In this document: piece by piece, positions 42,641-54,685 of the stretch
Numbering within the stretch: position 1 is the first letter of the stretch
Layout: every line of letters starts with the position of its first letter
Assembly: GCA_963971285.1 (NCBI GenBank)
Contig: OZ020256.1
Coordinates: 1,056,501-1,120,500 of the forward strand
Length of the DNA stretch: 64,000 nt
From: Astropecten irregularis
Lineage: Eukaryota > Echinodermata > Asteroidea > Paxillosida > Astropectinidae
Reading direction: 5' to 3'
Program-made: the position numbers and the translations under genes
Notes under the pieces: model-generated
The model's input: the letters and a program-made list of their open reading frames with translations, nothing else
Told to the model about the DNA's origin: nothing
Database searches by the model: none

Positions 42641-45028
42641 CGAAAAGTTTCTTTTGTACATCTTAAATTATTTTGTTAATTTTCTGTTTTGTTTTTTATG
42701 TTGACTTTATTTGTTATGTTGATTTTATTTTTGTGTTTACTCTACAACTGGACATGCATTGATCATGTACCAAATTATCCCCCCAAAACATAAGAAGACC
42801 CAAATAAATCGTGTTTGACACAAGTTGATTTTTTTGTTATCATTTTATTTTTTGTTTTCGTTTTGCTTTTGTTATACAAAAATAAATAGTGTTACATACA
42901 ATGATACAACAGAAAGTGAATCACCCAGATTTGGTAATAACTCGGCGCCTTTCCATGAAAGTTTAACTTTGTCAATTTATGCCACCTTTGTTGAAGATTA
43001 CTTCTGAACATTCAACTCTTATCGTTGAAATGTAAGGATAATTTCTTCAATGCAAATATGACTAGTTAAAGTAATACAACATTCACCTCTTAATGTGAAT
43101 GTACTTTACACCAGAATCCACCTAGGATTTCTGAGGATTTTGCGTATTTGGTTTGTATTAAAAATGAATCTAATGATTGGATTAATTTAATCCGACCGGG
43201 AACTGAACATATTTTTTTTTTTTTTTACAAAGCACACTCCACTGTTCCTTACAATGATTTCATTTTAGTTCATAATATTCGTTTTCCAACAACATAATAT
43301 ACTTTCTCAAATATTATATCTCATTTTTATGCGAGATCCTTTGCCAGCACCAAATGTTAAAAATATAGACAGTATACAGGAGCTAGACGTTATATACGAT
43401 ACATGTATATAATATGCTATCGGAATCCACAAATGAACATTCTGTGACTTATACAAAAATCTTATTAAAAAAAAACAAAGCCAGAAACAACATCAGCCTT
43501 AAATTTCAGAAATATACAGAACTGGTGTGTGAAAATAATCCCATCCCCAAGAAGTAAGGTACAGTAGTAATGACGGGGGGTGCTGTTTTGTCTGCTTCTA
43601 ATGAGTACCATATTAGGAAGATACTGAAAACTGGAAGTGCATAATGACAAATTAAACATAGAAACACAATACATTGAATGTCATTCCATCCCACTCTGTG
43701 TCAAGACTACAAAAAAAATGTTTTTTAAAAATTGCATAATGAACCAAATTTGCATACATGTTTGTGACTGCTCCAAATGGAATATACATTATTTTCCTTC
43801 CCGACATGTTTAGTAGCATGGGTAGGATTCTAACCATCGTATTCCTGCTTTTCACGGCAGAGGTTTACCTGGACATTGTACACCTTGATTATCATAATCA
43901 GGCACGCAACCTTTCCTTGAATCAGCTGCTTTTCTCTTTTTTCACTTCTCTCTTATGCCATTGAAAAGTGAAAAACACTGTACAAAGTATGGGAAAGATT
44001 GGAATTTCCTCGTTTTTTGGTTATTAAGTCCAGATAATTTGTCTTTTTTCAAGCAGGATGAGTGATCATATTTTGTGCTATAGTGCATTGTTTATACATT
44101 ACAATACATTGAAATTGCATTACTGATGATCCATTAAAAATAAAAAACCTAAGCAGCAAAATAATGATGCATAAAAGACAACCCTGGGTTATACGTTGTC
44201 AGATTTAATAATTCATGTACTTGGAGTCTCGGAAGGCTACCGGTAATTTGCGCACAGGACTGTCGGAACCTTTACCTTGCACTTCATCTGACTTAAACAT
44301 TTAATCTAAAACGTACTGGAGGAAATGTCCGTGATGAAATTAGGAATTTGTTTAGGAAGAGTTGGAAGTGGGAAGATGGGACAAATTTTTCAGCTAGAAT
44401 CTGTAAGTAGGTTGTTGCAATGTGGCTTGCGATAAAAAAACAACGTCCTGAATTTTTATTTCCAGTGCCCTTCTCAGGCAAGTTGAGATTAAACAAGTTG
44501 GCCAAAGCAGTAATCTGGGAGACCTAAGGATTTTTAGTCGCCTATCTGGCTAAACTCTTCAGGTATGACCCTCATTGGATGAACCAGCATCCGGATTTGG
44601 AGGGGAAAAAATCATTAGACAAGCTTTTACATATAAAAATTCAGCTTAGGAAGCCTACCCACTACGATATTTTACACACTTGAATGGAACTTGTTAGATG
44701 CTTAGCAAAGATGCATGACACAGTTCATGCAGGGATGTGACTGGTAGGTGTTGTGATGGGAGTTGATGAGTTTGACAGTCCGTGTTGTTTGCGTTCTGCT
44801 AGTGAATGCCGCTCAAGTCTTAGGGAAAAGTTTGCTCATGACAAGGCCCGTGGCAACTCCAACTCCAACTGAATCTATGATGGGTTCTGGTAGAGGGATG
44901 ATACGGTGAAGAGTGTGTGCTTCACTACTGAGCTTGCTATCATGCTCAGCTAACACTCAACTCTCCACATTCACAGTTGTGCATTGCAAAAGAACGAAGG
45001 AGGTGGGCAGGGCTTACTAGAGTGAGGG

Positions 45029-48000
45029 TCATAGACCTGCCCCAAACGATAATTTGAAGGCAAGCTCCACCACGTTCTGAGTTGCACTTTCGTGATAGCA
45101 GACGTAGCATTCCCTTGGAAATGGCTCCTCAAAGAGCCGCCTGGAATGACAGAGGAAGAACAAAGAACGAAAAGAAATTTAAACATCTTCTAGACAAGAC
45201 AGTCTTTCAAAAAGCTACACTGCAGGCTAAAATCCTTCAATAACGGGACAACGTTCTCAGCTAAATACAAGAGGAGATGTTGCAAGTTCTGAAATCAGGA
45301 GTACCTAGAAGCCGTCCACTGTACAAAGTCTGTGGATTAAGACTTAGTAGCCCACAGTGCATTGTTGAACAACAAGGATTGGAGTCTCAAGAAAACACAC
45401 TTCTTCAAAACCCACAACCATGGGACGTAACTTGGGATAAAGCAGTTTCCAACATGTACTGATTAACTTTGGGACGCATCAGATCTTTGTCAGCCTTAAT
45501 ACTTGGCATGATATGAGATGAGACTTACCCCACGACCCAGTAGTTGATGCTGGGTGGTGCCTTCTTCTGTTCCTGCCAGTTGTCTGGTTGGCATTTGAAC
45601 ATCACCCCAAACTCCCTGACGTACCCGATGGAATGGTCGCTCTGCATGACGTGACTCACATCTTCTGGCCTCGTCTGAAAACAAGAAGACAACTCGACAA
45701 TGAAGTAGACCCCCAAAAGTCTTAGACAAAGGAAAAGAATGGTAACCACTTCAAATTCCCAAGATCGCAGTGACCTCATGGTTAAAAAGGAAATCCAAAA
45801 GAAAGTGAGACAAACTCAGTGTTTCAGTGTCGACTGAAAATGTACATGACATGCTAGAGCCTCGGGCTCCGGTTCAATTTCATGAATCTATTCTAACATA
45901 ACGGCTATCAAAATAGAGGCTTTTGTCTGCAATTTGGAAGTAGATTCTTTGGTTTGAAAAGGAAAATAGAGTTTCAGCTTCAATGAAAAACCACAACCTT
46001 TATTTTCAGTATATGGATGACAGAGTCTGAGCCTCCATTTCGTAAACCCCCATAGATGAGAGTAGAGATGTCATGGTACCTTTAATCTTGTGCTTCGGCT
46101 GAGAAGATGTCTGATTGTTATGCAGCATCGGTTGAAGTTCTGCACCAGCTGAGCATGGGCGCTGCCTCCGATGAGAGACAGGTCCCCGTGGGTGGGGCAG
46201 GCAATGACACCACTGGCTGAGTCCAGATGGACGTAGTGGAATAGCGTGTTATCACAGCCTGCTGTCAGCCTAACAGGGAGACACACAAAGATATCATCGT
46301 CATTATAGTGCATATCCAATTCATGAGGACTTTATGAAGTCAACTATGAGCTACCTGTTCCTTGAACATAGTTCAAATTCTGTACATCACTCAAGCTAGC
46401 TCAATGCTCTATAAGTCAGGTATCAACACTAGAGCATCAACAAAAGTATCGTGCTGTTGAAACAAGCTTAGATTCTTTCCTGAGGACGGCCAGATGTACT
46501 CTGTTCTTTAGATTCACACTTCTAGTAAAGAGTTGCATGGGGTCTCCGCAAACTTTCCTTCTTAAGCTAAGAGAAGGTAACCATATTTTGATGTTATCAT
46601 GCACATCTAGACAACATACTTGGTATCAACAGGTGAAGAGAATCACATTCACCATTGTGATTTGTTTGATTACATTTAGGGCATCACTTCTGAGGGTCCC
46701 TATATTAAGAAGTACTGCCTTCCTGAATCTGCAGCATCCCTATGTCTATTCTTCGCAGTTTGGATCAGGAAGGCCCATCTACACAATGGTTGCAAGTCTC
46801 CTAACAGCCCCAAAAGTATAACAATTCCTGACAGTTGTGGGATTTAGTATGCTTTGTGTTGGTGAAAGTTCATTCAATGGATATGAACTTGGTTTCTGAA
46901 GTGAACTACTTATTGTGCTTACTTTGTAGCTGTGAAGTAATCATTACACTGCAGCTCCTGGCCTCTGTGCATCATTCCCATATTGTATGGGTCCGGAATC
47001 AGACGCTTTTTCCTGGCAACCTTGTTGACAAAAAACAACAAATTGGAATGGTTACAGATACACAAGACCAGTGTGCATACGACACTAAGGTGTACACACA
47101 GTTTGTGACTGTGTAAAGTGTACACTCAGTTTGTGACTGTCACATCATTGTATGAAGTTCTAGACAAGTTTCGAAGCTGTCTTTTGTCAACTTAGCTTTG
47201 ATTTTATAATGACGAGTTGAAATCTGAAGGTTTGCAAGTTGGATTAGACAATCAAGCAGGAGGTATGTAAGAAACTCAGTCATCAATCTCACTTTGTAAA
47301 GCTCGGCACTGCTGACCGACCCAGCAGATACGTCCGATCCTTTTCTCTCTCCATTCTTCCTCCGTGGGATCGGTGAGCTCTGGGCGCTGTTTGTTCTGGA
47401 GTTGTAAGGGCTGGCCGTGTCGCTCTCGTTGTCCGAGTCCATCTTGCCGATGTTGTGGCGCCTCAGCAAAGGGCTTGGGGTAGAGAGCTGGTTGGAGCCT
47501 GGGGAACTGGACCGACGCCGAGCGGAGAAGTCTGCTTGCAAGAGCTTCCTCCCTGCGAAAGGAAAAGCCTCTTTGTAACATGATCGACATTACAGCATCT
47601 CCCTTCCTGACTTTGTTTCATAATCCTTCCATTTTAAGATGATAACCAACAGAATGGTTTCCAAAGTCCAAATGACTAGCAAACAGATTTCATAAAAGTA
47701 TCATAACCAGTTTTACACCACTTCTATGTCAATGACATAAATCATTCAATTCCCTAGGAGCAGCAACAGAAGTCAAAATGCCGATGGTTTCCCCTGCCTA
47801 CTGTGTATGCATACCTCTTGCTGGTGACTGGCTGTGCAGCTTTGATAGCATCGGTGATGCTGACATGGGTAGAGGCGGGGTACCAGACTCGGCAGTACTC
47901 TTGCGACTGGGGAAGAACCAGTCGGCACAGGACAGAGCTGGGATGGGCGGAGCCGACAATCTGTACAGTGGGCGTAAAAAGAAAAGAAGCACATGAACAA

Positions 48001-51000
48001 TGCCCTTTACAAAGCTATGGTCCATTACTCATTCTGTCCTTAAACCTAGGTTTTTAACCAATGATTCTTACGTTCAATGAACAAGACCAGCGATGTTGTT
48101 ATGACTTTGAGAACTGATCGATAGAATGGAGTTCCTAATGATTCTAATGTGGAGTAAATAGCTACATATTTCAACGAACCTTTCTTCACATGCGACTTGC
48201 ACATTGAGGGATTCCAGATGCAGGAGGGTAGCTCTAGCCTGGTCAACGTAAAAAGGGTCTGGGGCCGGACTTCCTTCACACCTTCAACACAAAAAAAAAA
48301 TATCAAACAGACAATCGTAAATATTTCCTATATGAATACATCTGTGTTTTATATGGAACTTGTTTGTCTTTGAGCTGCCAATGGCAACTTTCATGTTGAA
48401 GTCAATGGACCCTTCTGACCTGTCCATCAAACTGTGCACATTGAACAATTGGACCTCAGTCAAACTCGGCCACATGCTGTATGTAAAACAAGTGCCAATG
48501 CTAAGGTGGGCGGGGCATAAGAGCAACTTACTGTGATGCACATCCTCCAGCCTCCAACACCAAGCACAGCAAACTGTGTTTCTATTTGACAAAGAAAGAA
48601 TGAAACAGTACAAATTGAGCAGAGGATAATTACACAACTGAAGTCTGAAAAGGTGTTCTCCTCTTGAAGCAGGATACAGAAGGAAAGTACCAAAAGTGAA
48701 AAAGAATAAATTAAATTAATGAATTGCTCTATTCTTGTAACTAGAGTGAAATCTATTTAGGTAATTTTTAGAGTGTTCCTGCACAGAACATGGGAAATGC
48801 AGATCCAAACCTTAAAATAAATACCCTTTAAAAAAAGATCCAACTAGGATAAAAAAGATATCACCCCCTCCTAACTCTCAGTATTTTAACGTTTTTTAAC
48901 TTGAAAATTGAAATTTCAGGGGGATTTAAACAGTCACACTGTACATTACAAATATCACTCATGCATATAACAAATAAAAAAAATTAAAAAAATAAAAAAA
49001 ATAAAAAGTCTTGCAAACTTAATAAAAAGGAAATACATTAAAATTTCATTGATTTAGAAAAAATAATTTACCTGGCCCACGATTAGCAGAAACCACCTGC
49101 CCTCTGGTTCCTGATACCCATGGACAGCCGGCTTGGACTGGTCAGTCCTCCTGGTTGGGTAAACCTCCTTCCAGATGACCAGTTGACCCACAGGTTGCTT
49201 GGAACATAGCACCATGAGACTGTAGTTACGACAGTAGACGCTAACGTCTCTCAGGTCATCCGTGGGCAAGTGACTGGCTGTTACGTAGCCCTAGAGAGAT
49301 GCAGTTCAAGGGTTATTAGGCGAAAACTAATAAGTACACATGCATCAAGAATATCTTGAATATTTTGAATATCACGAATATCTTGAATATCATGAATACA
49401 TGAAAAATATCACAGATTTCATTGAATTTCATTATGTATCAACTTACTTTGTAGAAAAGACAGGAACCTAGTAGAACATAGGGTCGTCTGTCATCGTAGT
49501 GATCATCCGACTAAAATCAACGAAAATTTAAATATCAGAATCAATAACCAATTTATTTCAAATGAGAATTCTCAAATTTGATTGAAATCAAATTTTATTT
49601 TAACTATAAATGTCTAATGGGCATTTATGAATGAAGAAACTAGATGAAAATAATTTTTTTTAACTATGAGATTTTAAATGTGTATTTTGAGGAAAAACTT
49701 CGATAATGTTTTGGTAGGCAGTGCCAATGATTACAACCTCAGTGTAATATTTACATGACCCTGATAAGCAGAAGGGATGTGACACCCACAAGCAGACTCA
49801 TGCATACACTTACCATGTCAGCAAAGTCCGCTGCTTCCAACTCACTCAGGCAACTGTCAATATTAACCTGAAAATTTGACAAAAGGAAAGCTTAACTGTA
49901 TATTTTTTATCAGTGTTAGAGTCTGTTGATTGTCATAGACAGAAGGCATCAAACAAATTAGTCCTGAAGAGTGTCCAATGTATTTCGCAAGTTTGGTCAT
50001 ACAATTTTCCAGTGTTTTTTTTATGAACTCAGCCTGTAATCACTCTTGTTTTCCCAATTTGGGTTCATAAAATCCCTGAATTACTGAAATCCTTTAGCAT
50101 TACAAAATGTTTGAAAGACGTGTGAACATTTGCTGGATTGAGAGTGTACCCCTCATGTCAGGAACTGCTTATAGTGTAAAAGATCGGCCCACTTGTTTTT
50201 TTTACACCTGTTTGGACTGTGTCCATCCAATACTACTGTCCCTGATACTAACCTTGACCTCCTCTGGAAGGTCAAGCCACCTGGCCCCGGGCAGGCCCTC
50301 CAGAAAGATGCTGCTATTGGTTCGTTGGCTCTGCTTGTCCTCCGTCAGGAGGAGACGCTGGAAGAGCAGACTGAAGAGATGATTCAACCTGGAATGGTTG
50401 GAGTCCTGGAAAGCACTGGAGTCGGAGAGAGAGAGAGGAAAGGTTACGGGATGATTACTGATTCCTTGTTTATTCCAAATGCCAAGATAAATCAGAGATT
50501 GTGCTCTTCAAAAGGACGTTGTCTTCGGGCCTTTTCGAAACGGAGGCTCAGGCTCCGGCACCATTTCGTGATTCCAATTTTCTAAAATAACGGATATCAA
50601 TGTAGAGGCTTTTTGCTGCGGTTCGAAAGTAGATTCTTGGGTTTGAAAAGGAAAATAGCTTCAGCTTCAATGAAAAATCACAATCTTCCCAGATTGTTTG
50701 GACTGGCAGTCGGTGTTCCCTCACCTGTCAAGATTTGTGTACAGAAACCGCAGAAGTCGGACGACATCTTTGATGATGCAGTCTAGGAGGAACATTGGTA
50801 CTCTGTCTGCCGGCACCGCCAAGACCAGGACCTCACTGCCCACTTTATAATAGCTGATGTGTATCAGTTCATTCCCAATAACAATAGAAGTGCTGCAATG
50901 GACAAGCGGAAGCATCGTAAGATATGGGATACAGTGGAAGGTATGAGTATGACAGAATGTGTTAGAATGGCAAAAGACAGAGAGGGATGGAGGATTTGGA

Positions 51001-54000
51001 CAGCAATATCAAAGTGCCCCAACGGCCCAGCAGCCGCGGGAGTGACCTGACCTGAGTGCTTTCATGGTTTCTGACTGGCAAACTAACAATGATAATTGAC
51101 TCTTTGGGACACCGCCAACAAAGGGCTAGATAGCTCAGTTAGTAGAGCATCAGGGGTCTTTTTCACCAAACTCATCGTAACTTACTATCAATCGTAGGAC
51201 TTACGATGCATTGCAGTCGCACGAAGGATATGATGGGTTATCCTTCGTAACTCAAGCTACGATCAACCGTAGGGCTTCATGAAATCGACCCCTGTACAGT
51301 ATTCCAGGGGTTACAGGTTTGAATGCATTCTACCAATATGTTCTGCTCTTTACAAGAGCTCTGCAAAGCCAGTCTACCCTGAAAGGTCTTCAGCCTCTCT
51401 GTATCAACATGCTGACCGTCAGCTAGGCAGGCAGGCAGTGGTATCCTACCTCGTTATAGCACTGTCTGTGATGTTCTGCAGCATGTCGCTCAGAGTTATG
51501 AACAATCCTCGGATGTCACTCAGCTTCCTTGAGGCTCTAGCCATCGGGAACTCGTACAGAATGTCCTGGAAAGGGAACAAACAGTGCAACCTTCGATTTC
51601 ATTGAGCACTGGGTGACACCATGTTTTACTCTTTTTCGGATAATCATTCCATAAAGGGAATAGCAGGTGCCGCTGACGACAGATAAAAATCAACTTTGTT
51701 TCCACCATGCATCGCTTCAAATCTTGGCTGATGAGCAGTTTGCAGCAGTAATATTACTTGAATTAAAATATAATTTCAATTCAAAGTTAAAAACGACTGT
51801 ATGGGATTACTAATTTTCAAAAGTAATCAAAACATGAAAGAAATTATATAAAAATGTTTCCTTAGACCTCTGAGGAAAACTTCTACAATCCTTACATTGA
51901 CCCGGGGCTTCGGTTACCCTGGTCCTGGCTTAGATGTCCGCTGCAAACTTACCTTGCCTTCTTCATCCTCCTCCTTGCCCATGGTGAGGTACGTGATGAT
52001 GCGACAGACATCCCTCAGAGGATCCTCAACCTCCATCAGTCTCTCCCCGCTAATCAGCTTGACCAGGGTGCCGTTGATGGCCGGCCGCTGGGGCGGAACG
52101 ATGTACTTCTCCCACGAGCCCAGGCTTCCCCTCTGGAGTTGTAGCTTGAACTGAGAATCAGAAAATGTCAACATTTTTAACATGATTTTCTGACAGGGAG
52201 CAACATATCTTCTTTTCTTCGGTCTGTTTCCATGAAAGCTACTGATTGGTCAAGATATTTGATCTTTTTACCAATTCTAGAAGATAACAACAAAGAAGGC
52301 TTAGCCTTTGAGAAGGATCCTGCTTGGATCAAAACATGTCAGGCCCTCCTAACTCCAAGCAGAGAAGGTTCAAAGTAAACAAATTCAACACAACCACATC
52401 CTTTACAATTTAGATTCCAGAATGCACACATTCTGAATGCAAAATGACAGACCACCTCTGTTTCAGAGAGTGAGTGAAATAAACTGTACCATATTATTTT
52501 ACCCTGTGATTGTAAAACCCAACTTTGTTTTCATTCTGGCCCGTGTAACTTACCACAGATGCATTAGCCATAGAGGATAGCACTGAGCCCACTGTTTCTG
52601 CATACACAGGAATACCATTGATGCTGACTATCACATCACCTGTTGAAATAAGATCAATGATAAGTGCAGGTAAACGGTTTAACTATTAAAGACAGGACAT
52701 GAACTTTATGATGGCATTGGATACGACTTCCATGGTGACCCTTAACTTTTGACCGAAAACCCAAGACAACCAATTTTCAATTGACAAAACTGTGAAAAAA
52801 GATGGATTTGCTATTCCTATCTTTCAAGTGAAAGAGGGCCAAGAGACTTGTTCATTTTGATCCTACCGGAACCAAGAGCAACCCAGACAGAAACACACTC
52901 ACCTAGTTCAACTTCCCCAGACTTCATGGCAGCTCCAGAAGGAACCAACCCTCTCACTAAGACTCTCGTTTCCCTGCCGGATGACACAGGCCTTCCATTG
53001 CGGGATCCATCCTCAGCCCCACGAGCGGAACCATTACGAGACGATCCGTTCTGAACGTCAGACTTCTTATCCGGGGCACAAACGATGCCCAACCACGATT
53101 CCACGATCTTATCACCCTGAGTGTCCGCTAGCATGAGTTTGGTGTCAATCTTAAGGGTGACTTCATTGGTCCTTTCAGGCTTACTACTACTCCGTGGAGG
53201 GGATATCCGATACTGCGACTTCTTCACCGCATGCTGTGTGGTATTATTCCCTAAGGAGTCAGCACTGTTATTCATGTTCATGAAGTCGGAACTCTTCTTC
53301 CGACGCATGATTTTCTGCAGAGCCGCAAGGTTCTTCTTCTTCTTGGCAGCGGATTGGGACGTCTTGTCGGCTTGCGTGTGTTGCAGAGCGACCTGAGAGG
53401 TAGAGTGTTTGTCCACATCGTGAGGGTCATTCCCTGGTTCAAGATAGAACAGTTCCCCAGACTCTTGTACAGAACTGGCCCAAGCTGGCTCCAAGCCACT
53501 GTACATCAAACAAAGAAAAGAAAATATCTGTTAATAATATGCAATAAAATATAACAGGTCTGGCACCATACACAAGGTTTTTTTAACGACGACAGATAGT
53601 TTAGATATGGGAGCTTTTTCATTTAAAGAAAAGACTCCCATACCTGACGTCACAAAATCTCACAGATTTGTCTGCTGCCCCCATTGACGAAATTCAGAGA
53701 ATCTCAATTTTGGGGAGCTTGCGGGTTGAGTATATTGAGAGAAAAGTCATCAAAAAAGACTCTCTTTATGTGTTCAGTGTGAGATAAATCTTTGTTTTTC
53801 TCATGTCAAGTAATTTCGATTAAAGTTCTAACAAATAAAGCGAGGTTTGTTGAGTGTTGAACATCCTCATAAACTAGGCAGCGATTTGTTGCGTTGATAC
53901 TGGGAATAGGCCTACTGGCCACTGACACTGTTGATGTTGTCGGTTCCGTAAGAATGTCAAAAACACGACTGTCACTGTCACTGTCACTTTGTAAAGTTGT

Positions 54001-54337
54001 CACCTTGTTCTATTCAAATATTTTAGCCCCACTAATTTTGCACATCGGATCTGAATAAACCAGGGAATAAAGTGTGCGGGAACACCACATATTGAATGGC
54101 TTACTCGCTGCCACTACCGCTGTACGACCAGGAATCCGAATCATATCTCCCCTCGGCTGCAGGCGGTGCAGTCGGTGGCCTGTCACGTCCTCGGGGGTTA
54201 TCATCCCGTGAGCCAACTGTCGGTTCCAAACAATCTTCGTCTTCGATAACTATTCGCGGTGTATTCCGACTACTGGAAGCAAAATCCGGCTCAGAATTAC
54301 TCTTGGGTATTCTTTTAATCTTCTGATGGGCTGCCAT
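45029..54337 (-). CDS. INTU: Inturned, CPLANE ciliogenesis / planar polarity protein
   Basis: INTU acts with FUZ and WDPCP at the ciliary base in ciliogenesis and hedgehog/PCP signalling. Eighteen coding exons 5' to 3': 54337-54105, 53498-52903, 52639-52554, 52150-51953, 51565-51450, 50892-50725, 50415-50253, 49867-49814, 49510-49448, 49290-49072, 48581-48532, 48281-48180, 47960-47815, 47552-47293, 47020-46923, 46269-46080, 45674-45529, 45140-45029; exactly 3000 nt, 999 aa (human 942). Family landmarks: [18 protein letters not shown]; a PDZ-like region ([20 protein letters not shown] joined to [12 protein letters not shown]); [52 protein letters not shown]; the end is [11 protein letters not shown]. 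The ATG at 54337 is preceded in frame by non-ATG codons (GTG ACG ATC GGC AAG). The exon 16 donor (AAAG|GTACCA) is weak. Confidence 0.96.
45856..46042. mobile_element. MITE family B, copy in INTU intron
   Basis: Left end GAGCCTCGGGCTCCGG, right end GAGTCTGAGCCTCCATTTCG, interior TTTGAAAAGGAAAATAGAG and TTCAGCTTCAATGAAAAACC shared with 50523-50690 and (reversed) 36694-36893. Confidence 0.7.
50523..50690. mobile_element. MITE family B, second copy in INTU
   Basis: TTTTCGAAACGGAGGCTCAG ... GGTTTGAAAAGGAAAATAGC ... CAGCTTCAATGAAAAATCAC. Its right inverted end is missing. Confidence 0.65.
51125..51335 (+). repeat. tRNA-like SINE interrupted by MITE family A copy 4
   Basis: GGCTAGATAGCTCAGTTAGT plus AGAGCATCAGG form a good tRNA D-arm and A box. 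The matching B box, CAGGGGTTACAGGTTTGAATG, appears only after a family A element (51155-51290). Removing that element restores normal A-to-B spacing, so the MITE landed inside the SINE head. Confidence 0.75.
51155..51290. mobile_element. MITE family A, copy 4 (nested)
   Basis: TTTTCACCAAACTCATCGTA ... TACGATCAACCGTAGGGCTT ... ATGAAATCGACC, about 136 bp. The left terminus is mutated (GGTCTTTTT). Confidence 0.8.
52298..52365 (+). repeat. GAGAAGGATCC...GGATCAAAAC dispersed repeat, copy
   Basis: GCCTTTGAGAAGGATCCTGC followed by TTGGATCAAAACATGTCAGG and CCCTCCTAACTCCAAG; matches 36263, 60988 and 14676. Confidence 0.7.
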
Positions 54338-54676
54338 CTTGCCGATCGTCACTACAAACGTGATATTGGATCAACTTTTGCTGGCAAAACTTCGGATTCA
54401 CTCGCCCATAACACCGCCATGTTGTTTACATCCGGGATATTCACAATCGAGTAATTTACCTTCCCTGCCGTATAGATGATGTTGGTTTTATTTGTACCGA
54501 ACAAAACTTAAACTTCTATGCAATGCATTTAAAATGTATCAAAATATGTAGCATACACCGATTAATATTACTTAAGAAAGTTCAGTTTGATTATTTTACG
54601 ATTTATTTCACACAAAATTGAACTTGATATTTGTTCTCCAACTACATGATTTTATGCAATTAATTTCTTTGCAGGG

Positions 54677-54685
54677 AGAGGGCGC
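54677..54685 (+). promoter_or_regulatory. AGAGGGCGC motif upstream of INTU
   Basis: Same 9-mer as in both bidirectional promoters; 340 bp upstream of the INTU ATG. A second copy is at 55181-55189 on the minus strand. Confidence 0.45.

Larger units (their letters stand above)
41497..45028. other. 3' UTRs and intergenic DNA between NUP54 and INTU
   Basis: Convergent genes; no third gene seen. Contains the NUP54 3' end (AATAAA 41904-41909), MITE family A copy 3, a tRNA-like SINE fragment and AT-rich sequence. Minus-strand polyadenylation signals for INTU occur at 44453 and 42845. Confidence 0.6.

Noticed and set aside
45124..45139. Second histone-like stem-loop (GGCTCTTTGAGGAGCC)
   Set aside because: It is coding sequence of the last INTU exon (RLFEEP), its loop does not match the histone consensus and the ACCCA flank is absent.
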